Positions 24,934 through 32,970 of a DNA stretch of 64,000 bases are shown piece by piece (position 1 is the stretch's first letter; every line of letters begins with the position of its first letter). Source of the DNA: Aquimarina algiphila (lineage in GTDB: Bacteria > Bacteroidota > Bacteroidia > Flavobacteriales > Flavobacteriaceae). Under the pieces are notes generated by a model. It was not told the DNA's origin, did not search any database, and was given only the letters and a program-made list of their open reading frames with translations. Position numbers and translations under genes: made by a program. The stretch lies in NCBI RefSeq assembly GCF_007489275.1, contig NZ_VLNR01000022.1:1-64000 (forward strand), given 5' to 3'.

Positions 24934-27510
24934 TTACTGAACTACTATTTTTGTTGAAACCGAACGGGTACCATCATTAAGTTCTATACTATACATACCT
25001 GATTTTACATCATTTAATTCTATTCTATTTTTTGTAGTTTTTCCAGATTTTATAATTCGACCACGCATATCAGTTAATTTAAAACTAATTTCACGGTTAT
25101 CTCCAATACCTAAATTGACATAACTGGATGTCGGGTTAGGATATACTTGAGCTGAAAATATCTGGTTTTCATTCTCTAATTTACCATCAATACTAACCTC
25201 AGCTAATTCTTTGGTTTTAGAAACTGAAGCTCCAATATTTACTGTATAATCTTCTACTTCACCATAACCAAAAGTTTCACAAGAGGTTGGCGCTCCATTC
25301 CATTTCATAGAAACTCGCATTCTAGTTGTACCAGAACTGGCAGAAGTTGGAATCGTAAAATTATATGACAAATTACCTGGATTCGAAGTAGAACCTGTAA
25401 CTACTTGTTCTGAAGCTTCAAAGGATCCATTTTTATTAAAATCGATCCAAACTGCCCAATGTTCGGTATAAGAAGCACTCACAAATCCAACACTTAACAC
25501 AATTGTATTATCACCATAATTGAGGTTTCCTACCTGAGAAGTAAAATCACCATAACCTCCATTAGCTTGAGTAGTATTGGCAATACCTCCTATTCCAACA
25601 TAATCAATAAACTCATAATTTATTGTATTTCCTTTTGATTCACAATAGGATACTATAATATCTTGTGTAGTTACAGTTATCGTATTACTTGATACAGAAT
25701 TATTTCCTGCAGCATCATAAGCCTGTACTGTAAATGTATATGATGTTCCTGTTGTTAAACCAGACACAATATATGTTGTTGAGCCAGTAGTTGTTAACAA
25801 TGTACCATCTTGAAATATAGAATACCCCTCAACATTAATATTATCGGTAGCAGCAGTCCAGGAAAGGTTCACACTATTTTCTGTGATATTAGAACCACTA
25901 AGGTTTGTAGGAACAGATGGAGCTTCTGTATCAACACTATTACCTCCTCCATTAAAAGTATGCTTTCCCAAATCATCAGTTGTATTTTGAGGGAAAGAAT
26001 CCCATTCGATAGATTTATACGTAGACGAAGGAGATGAAATATCTGCTTTTCTTCTTAATGTAACATCTTTTGCAAAATTCGATGATCCTCCATTAAAATT
26101 TCCAATAATATCTATCAAAACATTATTTTTAAACAGACCTACAGGGTCATTACCATTAAAAGTCATCTCTGAAGCCCCAGAAGTTAAATCTGCAACATTT
26201 TTGATTGTATTAGAAGCTGAACTATTTGCTATAACAAAAACATCATTATTGGCTATACTTCCTGATAAATTTAATCCTCCGGACCAAGATCCAGAACCGT
26301 TAGTTTGTCGTTTTATTGTATATCCAGAAAGATTAACCAATGCTCCTGTATAATTTGCTATTTCTAATGCTTTATTATTTGATGATCCCTCTATATATTC
26401 TGAAAAAAATAATGCGGTTGCGTTACCTCCAGAAGAAGCGCTTTGAGTAGTTACCGTTATGGTGCTACTAGAAGCTGATATATTACCAGCAGCATCTTTT
26501 GCCCTTACAGAAAATGAATACGTTGTATTTGCTGTCAATCCTGAAGCACTATAACTAGTCGTTGTAGCCGAGGCCAAAAATGTATTGTTTCTATAAATAT
26601 CATACCCGGTAACACCAACATTATCTGTAGATGTATTCCAAGATAGTACTGTAGAAGTTTGTGTTGTAGAATTAGATACTAAGTTACCCGGCACACTAGG
26701 AGCTTGAGTATCATTACCTCCCCCTACATTTCCGAACCTATCTTCTGCTTGTGGTCCTCCCCAAATTTGTGTCGCAAATGCCGGGTTATCGATAAATGGA
26801 TTCCGGTTTCCTTGAATTCCTTCTAAGATTGGGTTACGCTGTAATTCTAATTGCGATACCGGATCTTCTGCATTCCACTCAAGAAATAATTGAAGCATAT
26901 TACTATCACTTGTTGCAGGAGAACCAATACCAACATTTTTTGGTAAACAACGATCACCATAATGGATATACATATACATCATCATACGCGCTACGTCACC
27001 TTTAAATTCATCTCCAGGATACCAATGTCCTTGAGCCGTGGTTCCTGAGTTTCCAGAACCGTCTGCAAATTTTCTATTTCCTCTGGATGAATTACGTTGT
27101 ACATCAGAAGGTCTTAGATGATGAGCATCAGAACCTGGGCCTGAAGAACCAAGATTTGGGTTTCCTAAAGATCTTGGATAGACATGTTCTCTATTCCAAT
27201 CGGTAGATCCTCCTCCGTTATTATTCACTCCTCGAGTTCTGTCTGTTGTCGTATTTCCATCAGTATCACTAAATCCATAAATCAAAATTACATTAGAAGA
27301 GTCAGAAGGATCCAGGTCTGTTTGTTTTAGAGCATCCCAGACTCCTGGAGTATATGTAAGAAAAGTGGTATGTGTATTTATAACTTTATTACCCAATTCA
27401 TTTTGTAGAGCGTTTCCAGATAAATTAAGATTAACATCATTATAATATGATGGTATTTGACTATAACCAATAATTGGAATAGCCAATAATAAAAGAATTA
27501 TTTTTTTCAT
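24934..27510 (-). CDS. Secreted multidomain endonuclease I, type IX secretion cargo
   Basis: The 858 aa product has a signal peptide (residues 1-18, IGYSQ). An endonuclease I domain follows (about 25-255), with the catalytic DWNREHVYPRSLGN and SDAHHLRPSD motifs of the His-Me-finger fold. Then come a fibronectin type III domain (270-355), a lamin-tail-like domain (362-520), a second FN3 domain (530-612), a GEVED domain (625-760, YTEHWAVWIDFNKNGSF and FGYGEVEDY) and a C-terminal sorting domain (QVYPNPTSSYVNLGIG). It should be secreted through the type IX system and degrade extracellular DNA. It is divergent from the peptide cluster and convergent with the DinB gene. Confidence 0.92.
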   Translation of the reverse strand: MKKIILLLLAIPIIGYSQIPSYYNDVNLNLSGNALQNELGNKVINTHTTFLTYTPGVWDALKQTDLDPSDSSNVILIYGFSDTDGNTTTDRTRGVNNNGGGSTDWNREHVYPRSLGNPNLGSSGPGSDAHHLRPSDVQRNSSRGNRKFADGSGNSGTTAQGHWYPGDEFKGDVARMMMYMYIHYGDRCLPKNVGIGSPATSDSNMLQLFLEWNAEDPVSQLELQRNPILEGIQGNRNPFIDNPAFATQIWGGPQAEDRFGNVGGGNDTQAPSVPGNLVSNSTTQTSTVLSWNTSTDNVGVTGYDIYRNNTFLASATTTSYSASGLTANTTYSFSVRAKDAAGNISASSSTITVTTQSASSGGNATALFFSEYIEGSSNNKALEIANYTGALVNLSGYTIKRQTNGSGSWSGGLNLSGSIANNDVFVIANSSASNTIKNVADLTSGASEMTFNGNDPVGLFKNNVLIDIIGNFNGGSSNFAKDVTLRRKADISSPSSTYKSIEWDSFPQNTTDDLGKHTFNGGGNSVDTEAPSVPTNLSGSNITENSVNLSWTAATDNINVEGYSIFQDGTLLTTTGSTTYIVSGLTTGTSYTFTVQAYDAAGNNSVSSNTITVTTQDIIVSYCESKGNTINYEFIDYVGIGGIANTTQANGGYGDFTSQVGNLNYGDNTIVLSVGFVSASYTEHWAVWIDFNKNGSFEASEQVVTGSTSNPGNLSYNFTIPTSASSGTTRMRVSMKWNGAPTSCETFGYGEVEDYTVNIGASVSKTKELAEVSIDGKLENENQIFSAQVYPNPTSSYVNLGIGDNREISFKLTDMRGRIIKSGKTTKNRIELNDVKSGMYSIELNDGTRSVSTKIVVQ

Positions 27511-27812
27511 TGTGTTGTGAGTTAGTTTATTATGTGTGATTATGCGGATTCGAAACTAAAGTTATTTTCTTAGACTTACTATAGTCAAACGTTATCAAAA
27601 CGTTACCTAGTATGTTGACAATCTAGGAATTAAAAAAAACATTTAATTCAAAATATTAAAAATCAAACCTTTACAAACCTTAACACTTGTTAATAAGTTA
27701 TTTCTTACAACACAAAACCAATAAGAAGACCTTACATATTCGGTGGTTTTTATGTAACTGTTATTCAGTATTTTAAACTAAATTTAAGTACTAACATTTA
27801 AATATACACATC
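27511..27812. other. Divergent intergenic region between the nuclease and peptide genes
   Basis: About 300 AT-rich bases. The right end holds the conserved leader element shared by the peptide genes (27789-27812). A TATTTTAA stretch near 27768 could serve as a -7 box for the first peptide gene. I see no hairpin or RNA gene. Confidence 0.5.
27789..27812 (+). promoter_or_regulatory. Conserved 5' element, peptide gene 1
   Basis: TACTAACATTTAAATATACACATC directly precedes the start. Near-copies stand before peptides 2 (28096-28120), 3 (28447-28471) and 5 (29031-29056), and a looser version stands before 4 (28735-28760). The consensus is ATTAACTTTTAAATATACACA followed by ATG within a few bases, too close to the start to be an ordinary promoter alone. 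It may be the 5' leader with the initiation region. Confidence 0.55.
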
Positions 27813-27998
27813 ATGAAAAAAATCTTAAACCTAACAGGAGTTCAGAAGCTATCCAAGGAACAACAACAAGAAATAAAAGGTGCTTTTGGGCGCGCTACTT
27901 GTTGTCCTAATGGACGAGGATGTCTTATCAGTTTTGGTAACCAAAGTTTTTGCGAACCAGGATATTGTGATCGTTGGGGGCGATGTATTTTTGCCTAA
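27813..27998 (+). CDS. Cysteine-rich secreted-type peptide precursor 1
   Basis: A 61 aa precursor. Residues 1-24 are the shared leader, MKKILNLTGVQKLSKEQQ then QEIKGA, resembling double-glycine-type bacteriocin leaders of Bacteroidota (LxxLSKxEQ...G[GAS]). The core of about 37 residues has six cysteines in the order CC-x5-C-x9-C-x3-C-x5-C and ends RCIFA. Six cysteines suit three disulfides or thioether crosslinks. A terminator follows. Bacteriocin, toxin or signalling peptide are all possible; no partner gene is adjacent. Confidence 0.75.
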   Translation: MKKILNLTGVQKLSKEQQQEIKGAFGRATCCPNGRGCLISFGNQSFCEPGYCDRWGRCIFA

Positions 27999-28015
27999 TC
28001 TCGATACTAATCATA

Positions 28016-28120
28016 CAAAAAAGACAAACTTTAGGTTTGTCTTTTTTATTAGTAAATAATTCTAATTGGAATACCATTATAAGTCAAAAATTGAATTATT
28101 AACTTTTAAATATACACATT
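28016..28120 (+). repeat. Duplicated terminator-spacer module, copy A
   Basis: This stretch, from the terminator to the start of peptide gene 2, matches 28951-29056 before peptide gene 5, with about six substitutions and one indel by eye. Together with the flanking genes it indicates duplication of a gene-terminator-spacer unit. Confidence 0.85.
28018..28047 (+). terminator. Intrinsic terminator after peptide gene 1
   Basis: AGACAAAC and GTTTGTCT form a stem (28022-28029 with 28035-28042) around TTTAG, followed by six T. An identical hairpin follows peptide gene 4. Confidence 0.85.
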
Positions 28121-28297
28121 ATGAAAAAAATCTTAAATCTAACAGGAGTTCAGAAACTATCTAAAGAACAACAACAAAATATTAATGGATCAGCTTCGAG
28201 AGGAGTTTGTTGTCCAAGTGGCAGAGGTTGTCTCATTGCCGGACGTTTTTGTGAACCAGGTCGTTGTAATCCTTGGGGAGGATGTGTCTTTTACTAA
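28121..28297 (+). CDS. Cysteine-rich secreted-type peptide precursor 2
   Basis: A 58 aa precursor. The leader is identical to peptide 1 for 19 residues and ends QNINGSA, where GS replaces GA. The core has six cysteines, CC-x5-C-x6-C-x3-C-x5-C, and contains FCEPGRC and the ending GCVFY, close to peptides 1 and 4. It is preceded by the conserved ATTAACTTTTAAATATACACA element. No obvious terminator separates it from peptide 3, which has its own candidate promoter. Confidence 0.75.
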   Translation: MKKILNLTGVQKLSKEQQQNINGSASRGVCCPSGRGCLIAGRFCEPGRCNPWGGCVFY

Positions 28298-28388
28298 AAA
28301 CATAAACAAAACACACATAATCAACACCTTAACCTGTTTAACCCTTTTAATTTAATACCCCAAATTTATAAATATCATGAACATAAAC

Positions 28389-28419
28389 TTGTATTCCCAA
28401 TAAACGTCTTATAACTTTA
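28389..28419 (+). promoter_or_regulatory. Candidate promoter of peptide gene 3
   Basis: TTG at 28389-28391 and TAACTTTA at 28412-28419 lie 20 bases apart, close to the Bacteroidota consensus of -33 TTG and -7 TAnnTTTG. The start codon is 52 bases downstream. Confidence 0.45.
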
Positions 28420-28471
28420 GAATACATATTTATACCTGAATTTTAATTACTAACTTTTAAATATTTACACA

Positions 28472-28657
28472 ATGAAAACAATATTGAAGCTAACAGGAGT
28501 GCAAAAACTAAGTAAAAAAGAACAACAGGATGTAAATGGAGCCAATTTTTCCAGACCTTATTGCAATGGCCCTAATAGATGCTGTGTAAGAACTCCAAGT
28601 GGAATAGAATTTTGTGACTATGGATACTGTGTTAGTGGCAGATGTATCTGGGCATAA
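28472..28657 (+). CDS. Cysteine-rich secreted-type peptide precursor 3
   Basis: A 61 aa precursor and the most divergent copy. The leader is MKTILKLTGVQKLSKKEQQ then DVNGA. The core has six cysteines but in a shifted order, C-x6-CC-x9-C-x3-C-x4-C, so the vicinal pair lies second rather than first. It ends RCIWA. The same conserved element stands before the start. Its divergence suggests an older duplication than the pairs 1/2 and 4/5. Confidence 0.75.
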   Translation: MKTILKLTGVQKLSKKEQQDVNGANFSRPYCNGPNRCCVRTPSGIEFCDYGYCVSGRCIWA

Positions 28658-28673
28658 TAAAATATAAATAATG

Positions 28674-28712
28674 AAAAGAGGATGACTTTATTGCATAAGG
28701 TGATCCTTTTTT
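28674..28712 (+). terminator. Intrinsic terminator after peptide gene 3
   Basis: GGATGACTTTAT and ATAAGGTGATCC pair at 10 of 12 positions around a three-base loop, followed by six T. Confidence 0.75.
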
Positions 28713-28760
28713 GGTTAGAAAGCATATCTCAATTCGTATTAACTTTAAATTAAATATATA

Positions 28761-28937
28761 ATGAAGAAAATCTTAAATCTAACAGGGGTTCAGAAATTAT
28801 CCAAAGAACAACAAGGTCAAATTAAAGGTGCAGCTTTCGCTGGTTGTTGTAGTCCAAACAGGTGCCGAGTAAGCTTTCCAGGAGGAAGTTTTTGTGAGCC
28901 TGGACGTTGCACAAGTTTTGGTTGTATCTTTTACTAA
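28761..28937 (+). CDS. Cysteine-rich secreted-type peptide precursor 4
   Basis: A 58 aa precursor with leader MKKILNLTGVQKLSKEQQ then GQIKGAA. The core has six cysteines, CC-x4-C-x9-C-x3-C-x4-C, with FCEPGRC and a CIFY end shared with peptides 1 and 2. Its upstream element is the loosest of the set. It is followed by a terminator identical to that after peptide 1. Confidence 0.75.
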   Translation: MKKILNLTGVQKLSKEQQGQIKGAAFAGCCSPNRCRVSFPGGSFCEPGRCTSFGCIFY

Positions 28938-28950
28938 GAACGCAATTAGT

Positions 28951-29056
28951 ATAAAAAGACAAACTTTAGGTTTGTCTTTTTTATTAGTGAATAATTCTAA
29001 TTGGAATACTATTCTAAATCAAAAATTGGATTATTAACTTTTAAATATATACAAAA
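28951..29056 (+). repeat. Duplicated terminator-spacer module, copy B
   Basis: Near-identical to 28016-28120; it includes the same hairpin (AGACAAAC at 28957-28964, GTTTGTCT at 28970-28977) and the leader element in front of peptide gene 5. Confidence 0.85.
28953..28982 (+). terminator. Intrinsic terminator after peptide gene 4
   Basis: An 8-base stem, AGACAAAC with GTTTGTCT, loop TTTAG, then six T; same sequence as the hairpin at 28018. Confidence 0.85.
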
Positions 29057-29242
29057 ATGAAAAAAATTTTAAATCTTACAGGAGTTCAGAAATTATCTAA
29101 AGAACAACAACAAGAAATAAAAGGTGCTATAAGAAATTACGGTTGTTGCAATAGTCAACAATGTCGTGTAAAACTAGCGGGTGGTGCTTTTGGTTGTGAA
29201 TATTCACTTTGTATTGATGGTTTTTGTCAATACTTGTATTAA
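29057..29242 (+). CDS. Cysteine-rich secreted-type peptide precursor 5
   Basis: A 61 aa precursor with a leader identical to peptide 1 through KEQQQEIKGA. The core has six cysteines, CC-x4-C-x10-C-x3-C-x4-C, and differs in sequence from the others (AFGCEYSLCIDGFCQYLY). The combination of identical leader and changed core suggests rapid diversification of the mature peptide. It lies just before a decayed sixth copy. Confidence 0.75.
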   Translation: MKKILNLTGVQKLSKEQQQEIKGAIRNYGCCNSQQCRVKLAGGAFGCEYSLCIDGFCQYLY

Positions 29243-29269
29243 ACACTAATCGTAAAAATTATTCTTGTT

Positions 29270-29432
29270 AAAAAAATCTTAGAATTAAGTAGAGTTCAGA
29301 AATTATTCAAATGAACATTAAGGAAGAATTAAAGGAACCAGAAGAAATCCAGGATACTTTAATATTCAATGTGATCTAAGAGGTATAGGTAATTCTCTTT
29401 GTCTAAATAGTATATGTACAAATCTCTATTAC
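29270..29432 (+). pseudogene. Decayed sixth peptide precursor
   Basis: The leader is recognisable (KKILELSRVQKLFK) but the start codon is replaced by GTT at 29267, a TGA stands at 29312 and a frameshift follows. The core remains in another frame: RNPGYFNIQC, then SLCLNSICTNLYY, matching the end of peptide 5 (SLCIDGFCQYLY). Only three of six cysteines are left. This is a remnant and not a functional gene. Confidence 0.75.
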
Positions 29433-29440
29433 AAAATTCT

Positions 29441-29480
29441 AAAACAACCTCTTATTTCAAAAAACAAGAGGTTGTTTTTA
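29441..29480. terminator. Bidirectional intrinsic terminator
   Basis: AAAACAACCTCTT (29441-29453) and AAGAGGTTGTTTT (29466-29478) form a 13-base stem with a 12-base loop between the peptide cluster and the convergent ackA gene. Confidence 0.85.
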
Positions 29481-29485
29481 AGTCA

Positions 29486-30676
29486 TTATGAGGACAGCAC
29501 TTCAAATGATTGCTTAGCAATCTCTAATTCTTCATTTGTTGGGATAACCAATATTTTTACTTTTGAAGAAGGTAAGTTAATCTCTCGAATCTCTTTTGAT
29601 CGTATCTCGTTTTGTTTTGTATCTAATTGAATCCCAAGGAACTCTTGATCATTACACACTAACTCTCTAATAACACTAGAGTTCTCCCCTATTCCTGCAG
29701 TAAATACAATAGCATCTAAACCGTTCATTACCGATGCATAAGCACCAATAAATTTTTTGATTCGATATGCATTCATCTGTAATGCCAATTTACAATCTGA
29801 ATTTCCTTTTTCTGCTTCGGCTTCAATATCTCTTAAATCACTATATCCTGTTAACCCCAGCATTCCACTTTCTTTTTGTAAGAGGTTATTTACTTCATCT
29901 AATGAATACCCTAGCGAGTTTACCATATAAAAAATAACCGCCGGATCAATATCACCGCATCGTGTCCCCATAATTAAACCATTCATAGGTGCAAACCCCA
30001 AAGTATGATCAATACTTTTACCATCTTTGATCGCTGTCATACTACATCCATTCCCTAAGTGAATCGTAATAATTTTTGAGTTCTTTTTCTTTTCCAAAAA
30101 CGCTATTGCTTTTTCTGAAACATATTTATGACTAGTTCCATGAAAGCCATAAACCCTAATATTATTCTCATCCAAAAATGTATTGGGAATTGCGTATTTA
30201 TAAGCATCAACAGGCATGGTTTGGTGAAAGGCTGTATCAAATACTGCAACTTGTTTTGCCTCAGGAAAAATTTCTTCAGCTACCAGGATTCCTTCAAGAT
30301 TAGCAGGATTATGCAATGGAGCTAATACTGATAGTTTTTCTATTTTTTGTTTTACTTCTTCAGTAATTTCAACTGTTTCAGCAAAAGTACTCCCTCCATG
30401 AACCACCCTATGCCCTACGGCTTCAATTTCTGAAGCTGCCTGAATAACGCCTATTTCTTTATCCATTAAATAACTTGCAATAAATTGCAAACCATCCTTA
30501 TGATTATTAATTATCTCTGTCGCTTCAATTTTATTGATATCTGACCGATAGCTAATTTTTGCATTATCCAATCCAATACGTTCTACCAATCCAGAGCAAA
30601 TAACTTTTGCCTCTGGCATGGTAAATAATTGAAACTTTATCGATGAACTTCCTGAGTTTAATACAAGTATTTGCAT
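29486..30676 (-). CDS. ackA: Acetate kinase
   Basis: The 396 aa product interconverts acetyl phosphate and acetate with ATP. It starts MQILVLNSGSSSIKFQL, the phosphate-binding first motif of the ASKHA fold, and has GHRVVHGG, the AVFDTAFHQTMP stretch with the catalytic Asp, GFHGTSHKYV and IFTAGIGENS. Length is normal. It lies 20 bases after pta in the same direction, so the two form the standard acetate overflow operon. Confidence 0.97.
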   Translation of the reverse strand: MQILVLNSGSSSIKFQLFTMPEAKVICSGLVERIGLDNAKISYRSDINKIEATEIINNHKDGLQFIASYLMDKEIGVIQAASEIEAVGHRVVHGGSTFAETVEITEEVKQKIEKLSVLAPLHNPANLEGILVAEEIFPEAKQVAVFDTAFHQTMPVDAYKYAIPNTFLDENNIRVYGFHGTSHKYVSEKAIAFLEKKKNSKIITIHLGNGCSMTAIKDGKSIDHTLGFAPMNGLIMGTRCGDIDPAVIFYMVNSLGYSLDEVNNLLQKESGMLGLTGYSDLRDIEAEAEKGNSDCKLALQMNAYRIKKFIGAYASVMNGLDAIVFTAGIGENSSVIRELVCNDQEFLGIQLDTKQNEIRSKEIREINLPSSKVKILVIPTNEELEIAKQSFEVLSS

Positions 30677-30696
30677 GATCTTCTTTTCTCTTTTTT

Positions 30697-32790
30697 TTAT
30701 AATCCTTGAGCTTGAATTGCAGTAATAATCACCGTATTGTATACATCATCTACAGTACATCCCCTACTTAGGTCATTTACGGGTTTATTTAACCCTTGTA
30801 ACATTGGACCTATTGCTAATGCACCTGTTTCTCTCTGCACAGCTTTGTATGTATTGTTTCCTGTGTTTAAATCTGGAAAAATTAAAACACTGGCCTGACC
30901 TGCAACTTCGGATTCCGGAAGTTTACTTTGTCCTACTCTCATGTCTACCGCAGCATCATATTGTATCGGACCTTCTATTTTAAGATCAGGACGCTTCTCT
31001 TTAACAATCGAAGTTGCAGTTCTTACTATTTCTACATCCTCACCTTTACCAGAATTCCCTGATGAATATGACAGCATTGCAACCTTTGGTTCGATCCCAA
31101 AAGCAGCAGCAGACTCTGAAGAAGAAATTGCTATTTCTGCTAATTCTTCGGCGTTTGGATTTGGATTTATCGCGCAATCACCAAATACCGAAACTCGATC
31201 TTCGAGACACATAAAAAATACAGAAGAAACCACTTTTACTCCTGGTTTTGTCTTAATAAACTGTAGTGCTGGACGAATAGTATGCTGAGTAGTATGAACT
31301 GCTCCCGAAACCATTCCGTCGGCATGTCCCATATAGATCATCATTGTACCAAAATATGATACATCTGCCATCATATCTTTAGCCATATCCAGGTTTACAT
31401 TTTTATGCTTTCTCAATTCATAAAATGTCTGTACATAATCATCATAATGAGGAGATTCTGTTGGGAAAACAATATTTACTTTACTAAAATCAATTGGGAT
31501 ATCGAGTTGTGTAACTTTATTTTTTATTTTTTTTTCATTTCCGATTAAGGTAATGTCTACAACTCCGGAAGCTAATAATCTTGAAGTTGCCCTTAAAATT
31601 CTTTCATCGGATCCTTCAGGAAGAACAATATGCTTTTTATGCTTTAATACACGTCTTAATAAATTATACTGAAACATACGTGGTGTTAACCCCTCTGATT
31701 TAAAAGTAATCATTCTATCTGCCAGGCGATCTTCATTAGCATATTTCTCGAATGTACTTATAGAGGTGTTTATTTTTTGTAAATTATCCAAATAAACTTT
31801 TGATTTAATAGCTCCTATCCTATTCGCAATAGAAAATGTGCCACTTGGAACGGCTATAATCGGAAATGATAAAGAAACCCCTTCTATAAGTTTAAGAATT
31901 GATTGTTCAGGAATTATTCCCCCTGTTAATATAATTCCTGAAATCTTAGGGTAGTTATCAGAAATATTTGCCTGTAACACTCCCAAAATAATATCTGCAC
32001 GATCCCCAGGTGTAATCACCAGACTATTATCCTTAAGATGAGTTAAATAGTTTCGTAATTGCATGGCTCCCACTCCAAAACTACCTGCTTGATTATTTAA
32101 ATATTCTTTACCAAACAAAACATTTCCATCTAACTCATTGACAATCTCTTTGATTGTTGGATTTAATAAAGAATTGATCTTAGGAATTACAATTCGATCT
32201 ACCTCATTAGTGAAATCATTTTCAAAAACACGTTCTAATCCATCTTCATTCCCTTGGGTAACTTTGTTTGCAACAACGGCCAAAACTTCAACATCTTTAC
32301 TATTAAAAGTATCATAGGCGAGCTTTAAATTACCTACAATTTCTTTATTGGTCTTATCCAATCCACTGGCTACTATTACTGCCGGAATTCCTAAATTTTT
32401 TGCTATAACAACATTTATGTCAAACTCAATAATACTGCCTTCATCAGAAAAGTCGGTTCCTTCTACAAGGACAAAATCGAATTTTTCTTCAAGATTTTTA
32501 TATTTTGTTATAATACCATCTATAATCTCTCCTGCCTTACCTTCATTATACTTCTGAAGCACTTCACTTCTGGTATACGCATATGCTTTTTTGAAATTAA
32601 TATCTAACTCAAAATGAGAAATTACAGTATTGATATGGTTATCTACTTCTCCTGCTGCAGGATCATCAATTATTGGTCTAAAGTATCCTACCCGGGCAAC
32701 CTTGCCCAGAAGCATACGCATCATCCCTAAAACAACAATAGATTTACCACTATTCGGTTCGATAGTAGCAATATAAATGGCTTTACTCAT
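30697..32790 (-). CDS. pta: Phosphate acetyltransferase (long form)
   Basis: I place the start at 32790 (MSKAIYIATIEPNSGKS), giving 697 aa; an ATG at 32829 would add 13 untypical residues. The N-terminal part is the P-loop-like domain of long Pta enzymes (EPNSGKS), the middle is a DRTGG domain (PGDRADIILG) and the C-terminal ~330 residues are the transferase domain (VLPEGSDERILRA, YSSGNSGKGED and GPMLQGLNKPVNDLSRG). It makes acetyl phosphate from acetyl-CoA for AckA, encoded immediately downstream. Confidence 0.96.
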   Translation of the reverse strand: MSKAIYIATIEPNSGKSIVVLGMMRMLLGKVARVGYFRPIIDDPAAGEVDNHINTVISHFELDINFKKAYAYTRSEVLQKYNEGKAGEIIDGIITKYKNLEEKFDFVLVEGTDFSDEGSIIEFDINVVIAKNLGIPAVIVASGLDKTNKEIVGNLKLAYDTFNSKDVEVLAVVANKVTQGNEDGLERVFENDFTNEVDRIVIPKINSLLNPTIKEIVNELDGNVLFGKEYLNNQAGSFGVGAMQLRNYLTHLKDNSLVITPGDRADIILGVLQANISDNYPKISGIILTGGIIPEQSILKLIEGVSLSFPIIAVPSGTFSIANRIGAIKSKVYLDNLQKINTSISTFEKYANEDRLADRMITFKSEGLTPRMFQYNLLRRVLKHKKHIVLPEGSDERILRATSRLLASGVVDITLIGNEKKIKNKVTQLDIPIDFSKVNIVFPTESPHYDDYVQTFYELRKHKNVNLDMAKDMMADVSYFGTMMIYMGHADGMVSGAVHTTQHTIRPALQFIKTKPGVKVVSSVFFMCLEDRVSVFGDCAINPNPNAEELAEIAISSSESAAAFGIEPKVAMLSYSSGNSGKGEDVEIVRTATSIVKEKRPDLKIEGPIQYDAAVDMRVGQSKLPESEVAGQASVLIFPDLNTGNNTYKAVQRETGALAIGPMLQGLNKPVNDLSRGCTVDDVYNTVIITAIQAQGL

Positions 32791-32911
32791 GTACATAAAT
32801 TTGGTGTATACAAAGATACGGTAATGCACTAATGTACCATAAAATCATATGATATTAAAACTGTTTTCTACGATACTATTATGTTATTAACAGTTTGATT
32901 TTAATTTCAAT

Positions 32912-32945
32912 AAAAAAAGGTTTAGAAAAACTCTAAACCTTCTTT
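32912..32945 (-). terminator. Intrinsic terminator of the DUF2911 gene
   Basis: A 9-base stem (AGGTTTAGA at 32918-32926 with TCTAAACCT at 32932-32940). On the minus strand it is followed by a U-run encoded by the A-run at 32912-32918. Confidence 0.75.
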
Positions 32946-32970
32946 AAAAAACTATAAATTTTGATTTTTT

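Noticed and set aside
29311-29379. Short ATG frame inside the decayed sixth peptide
   Set aside because: It is in a different frame from both the leader and the core remnant and has no leader features.
30941-31288. Open frame antisense to pta
   Set aside because: It lies entirely within pta, which has a full set of motifs.
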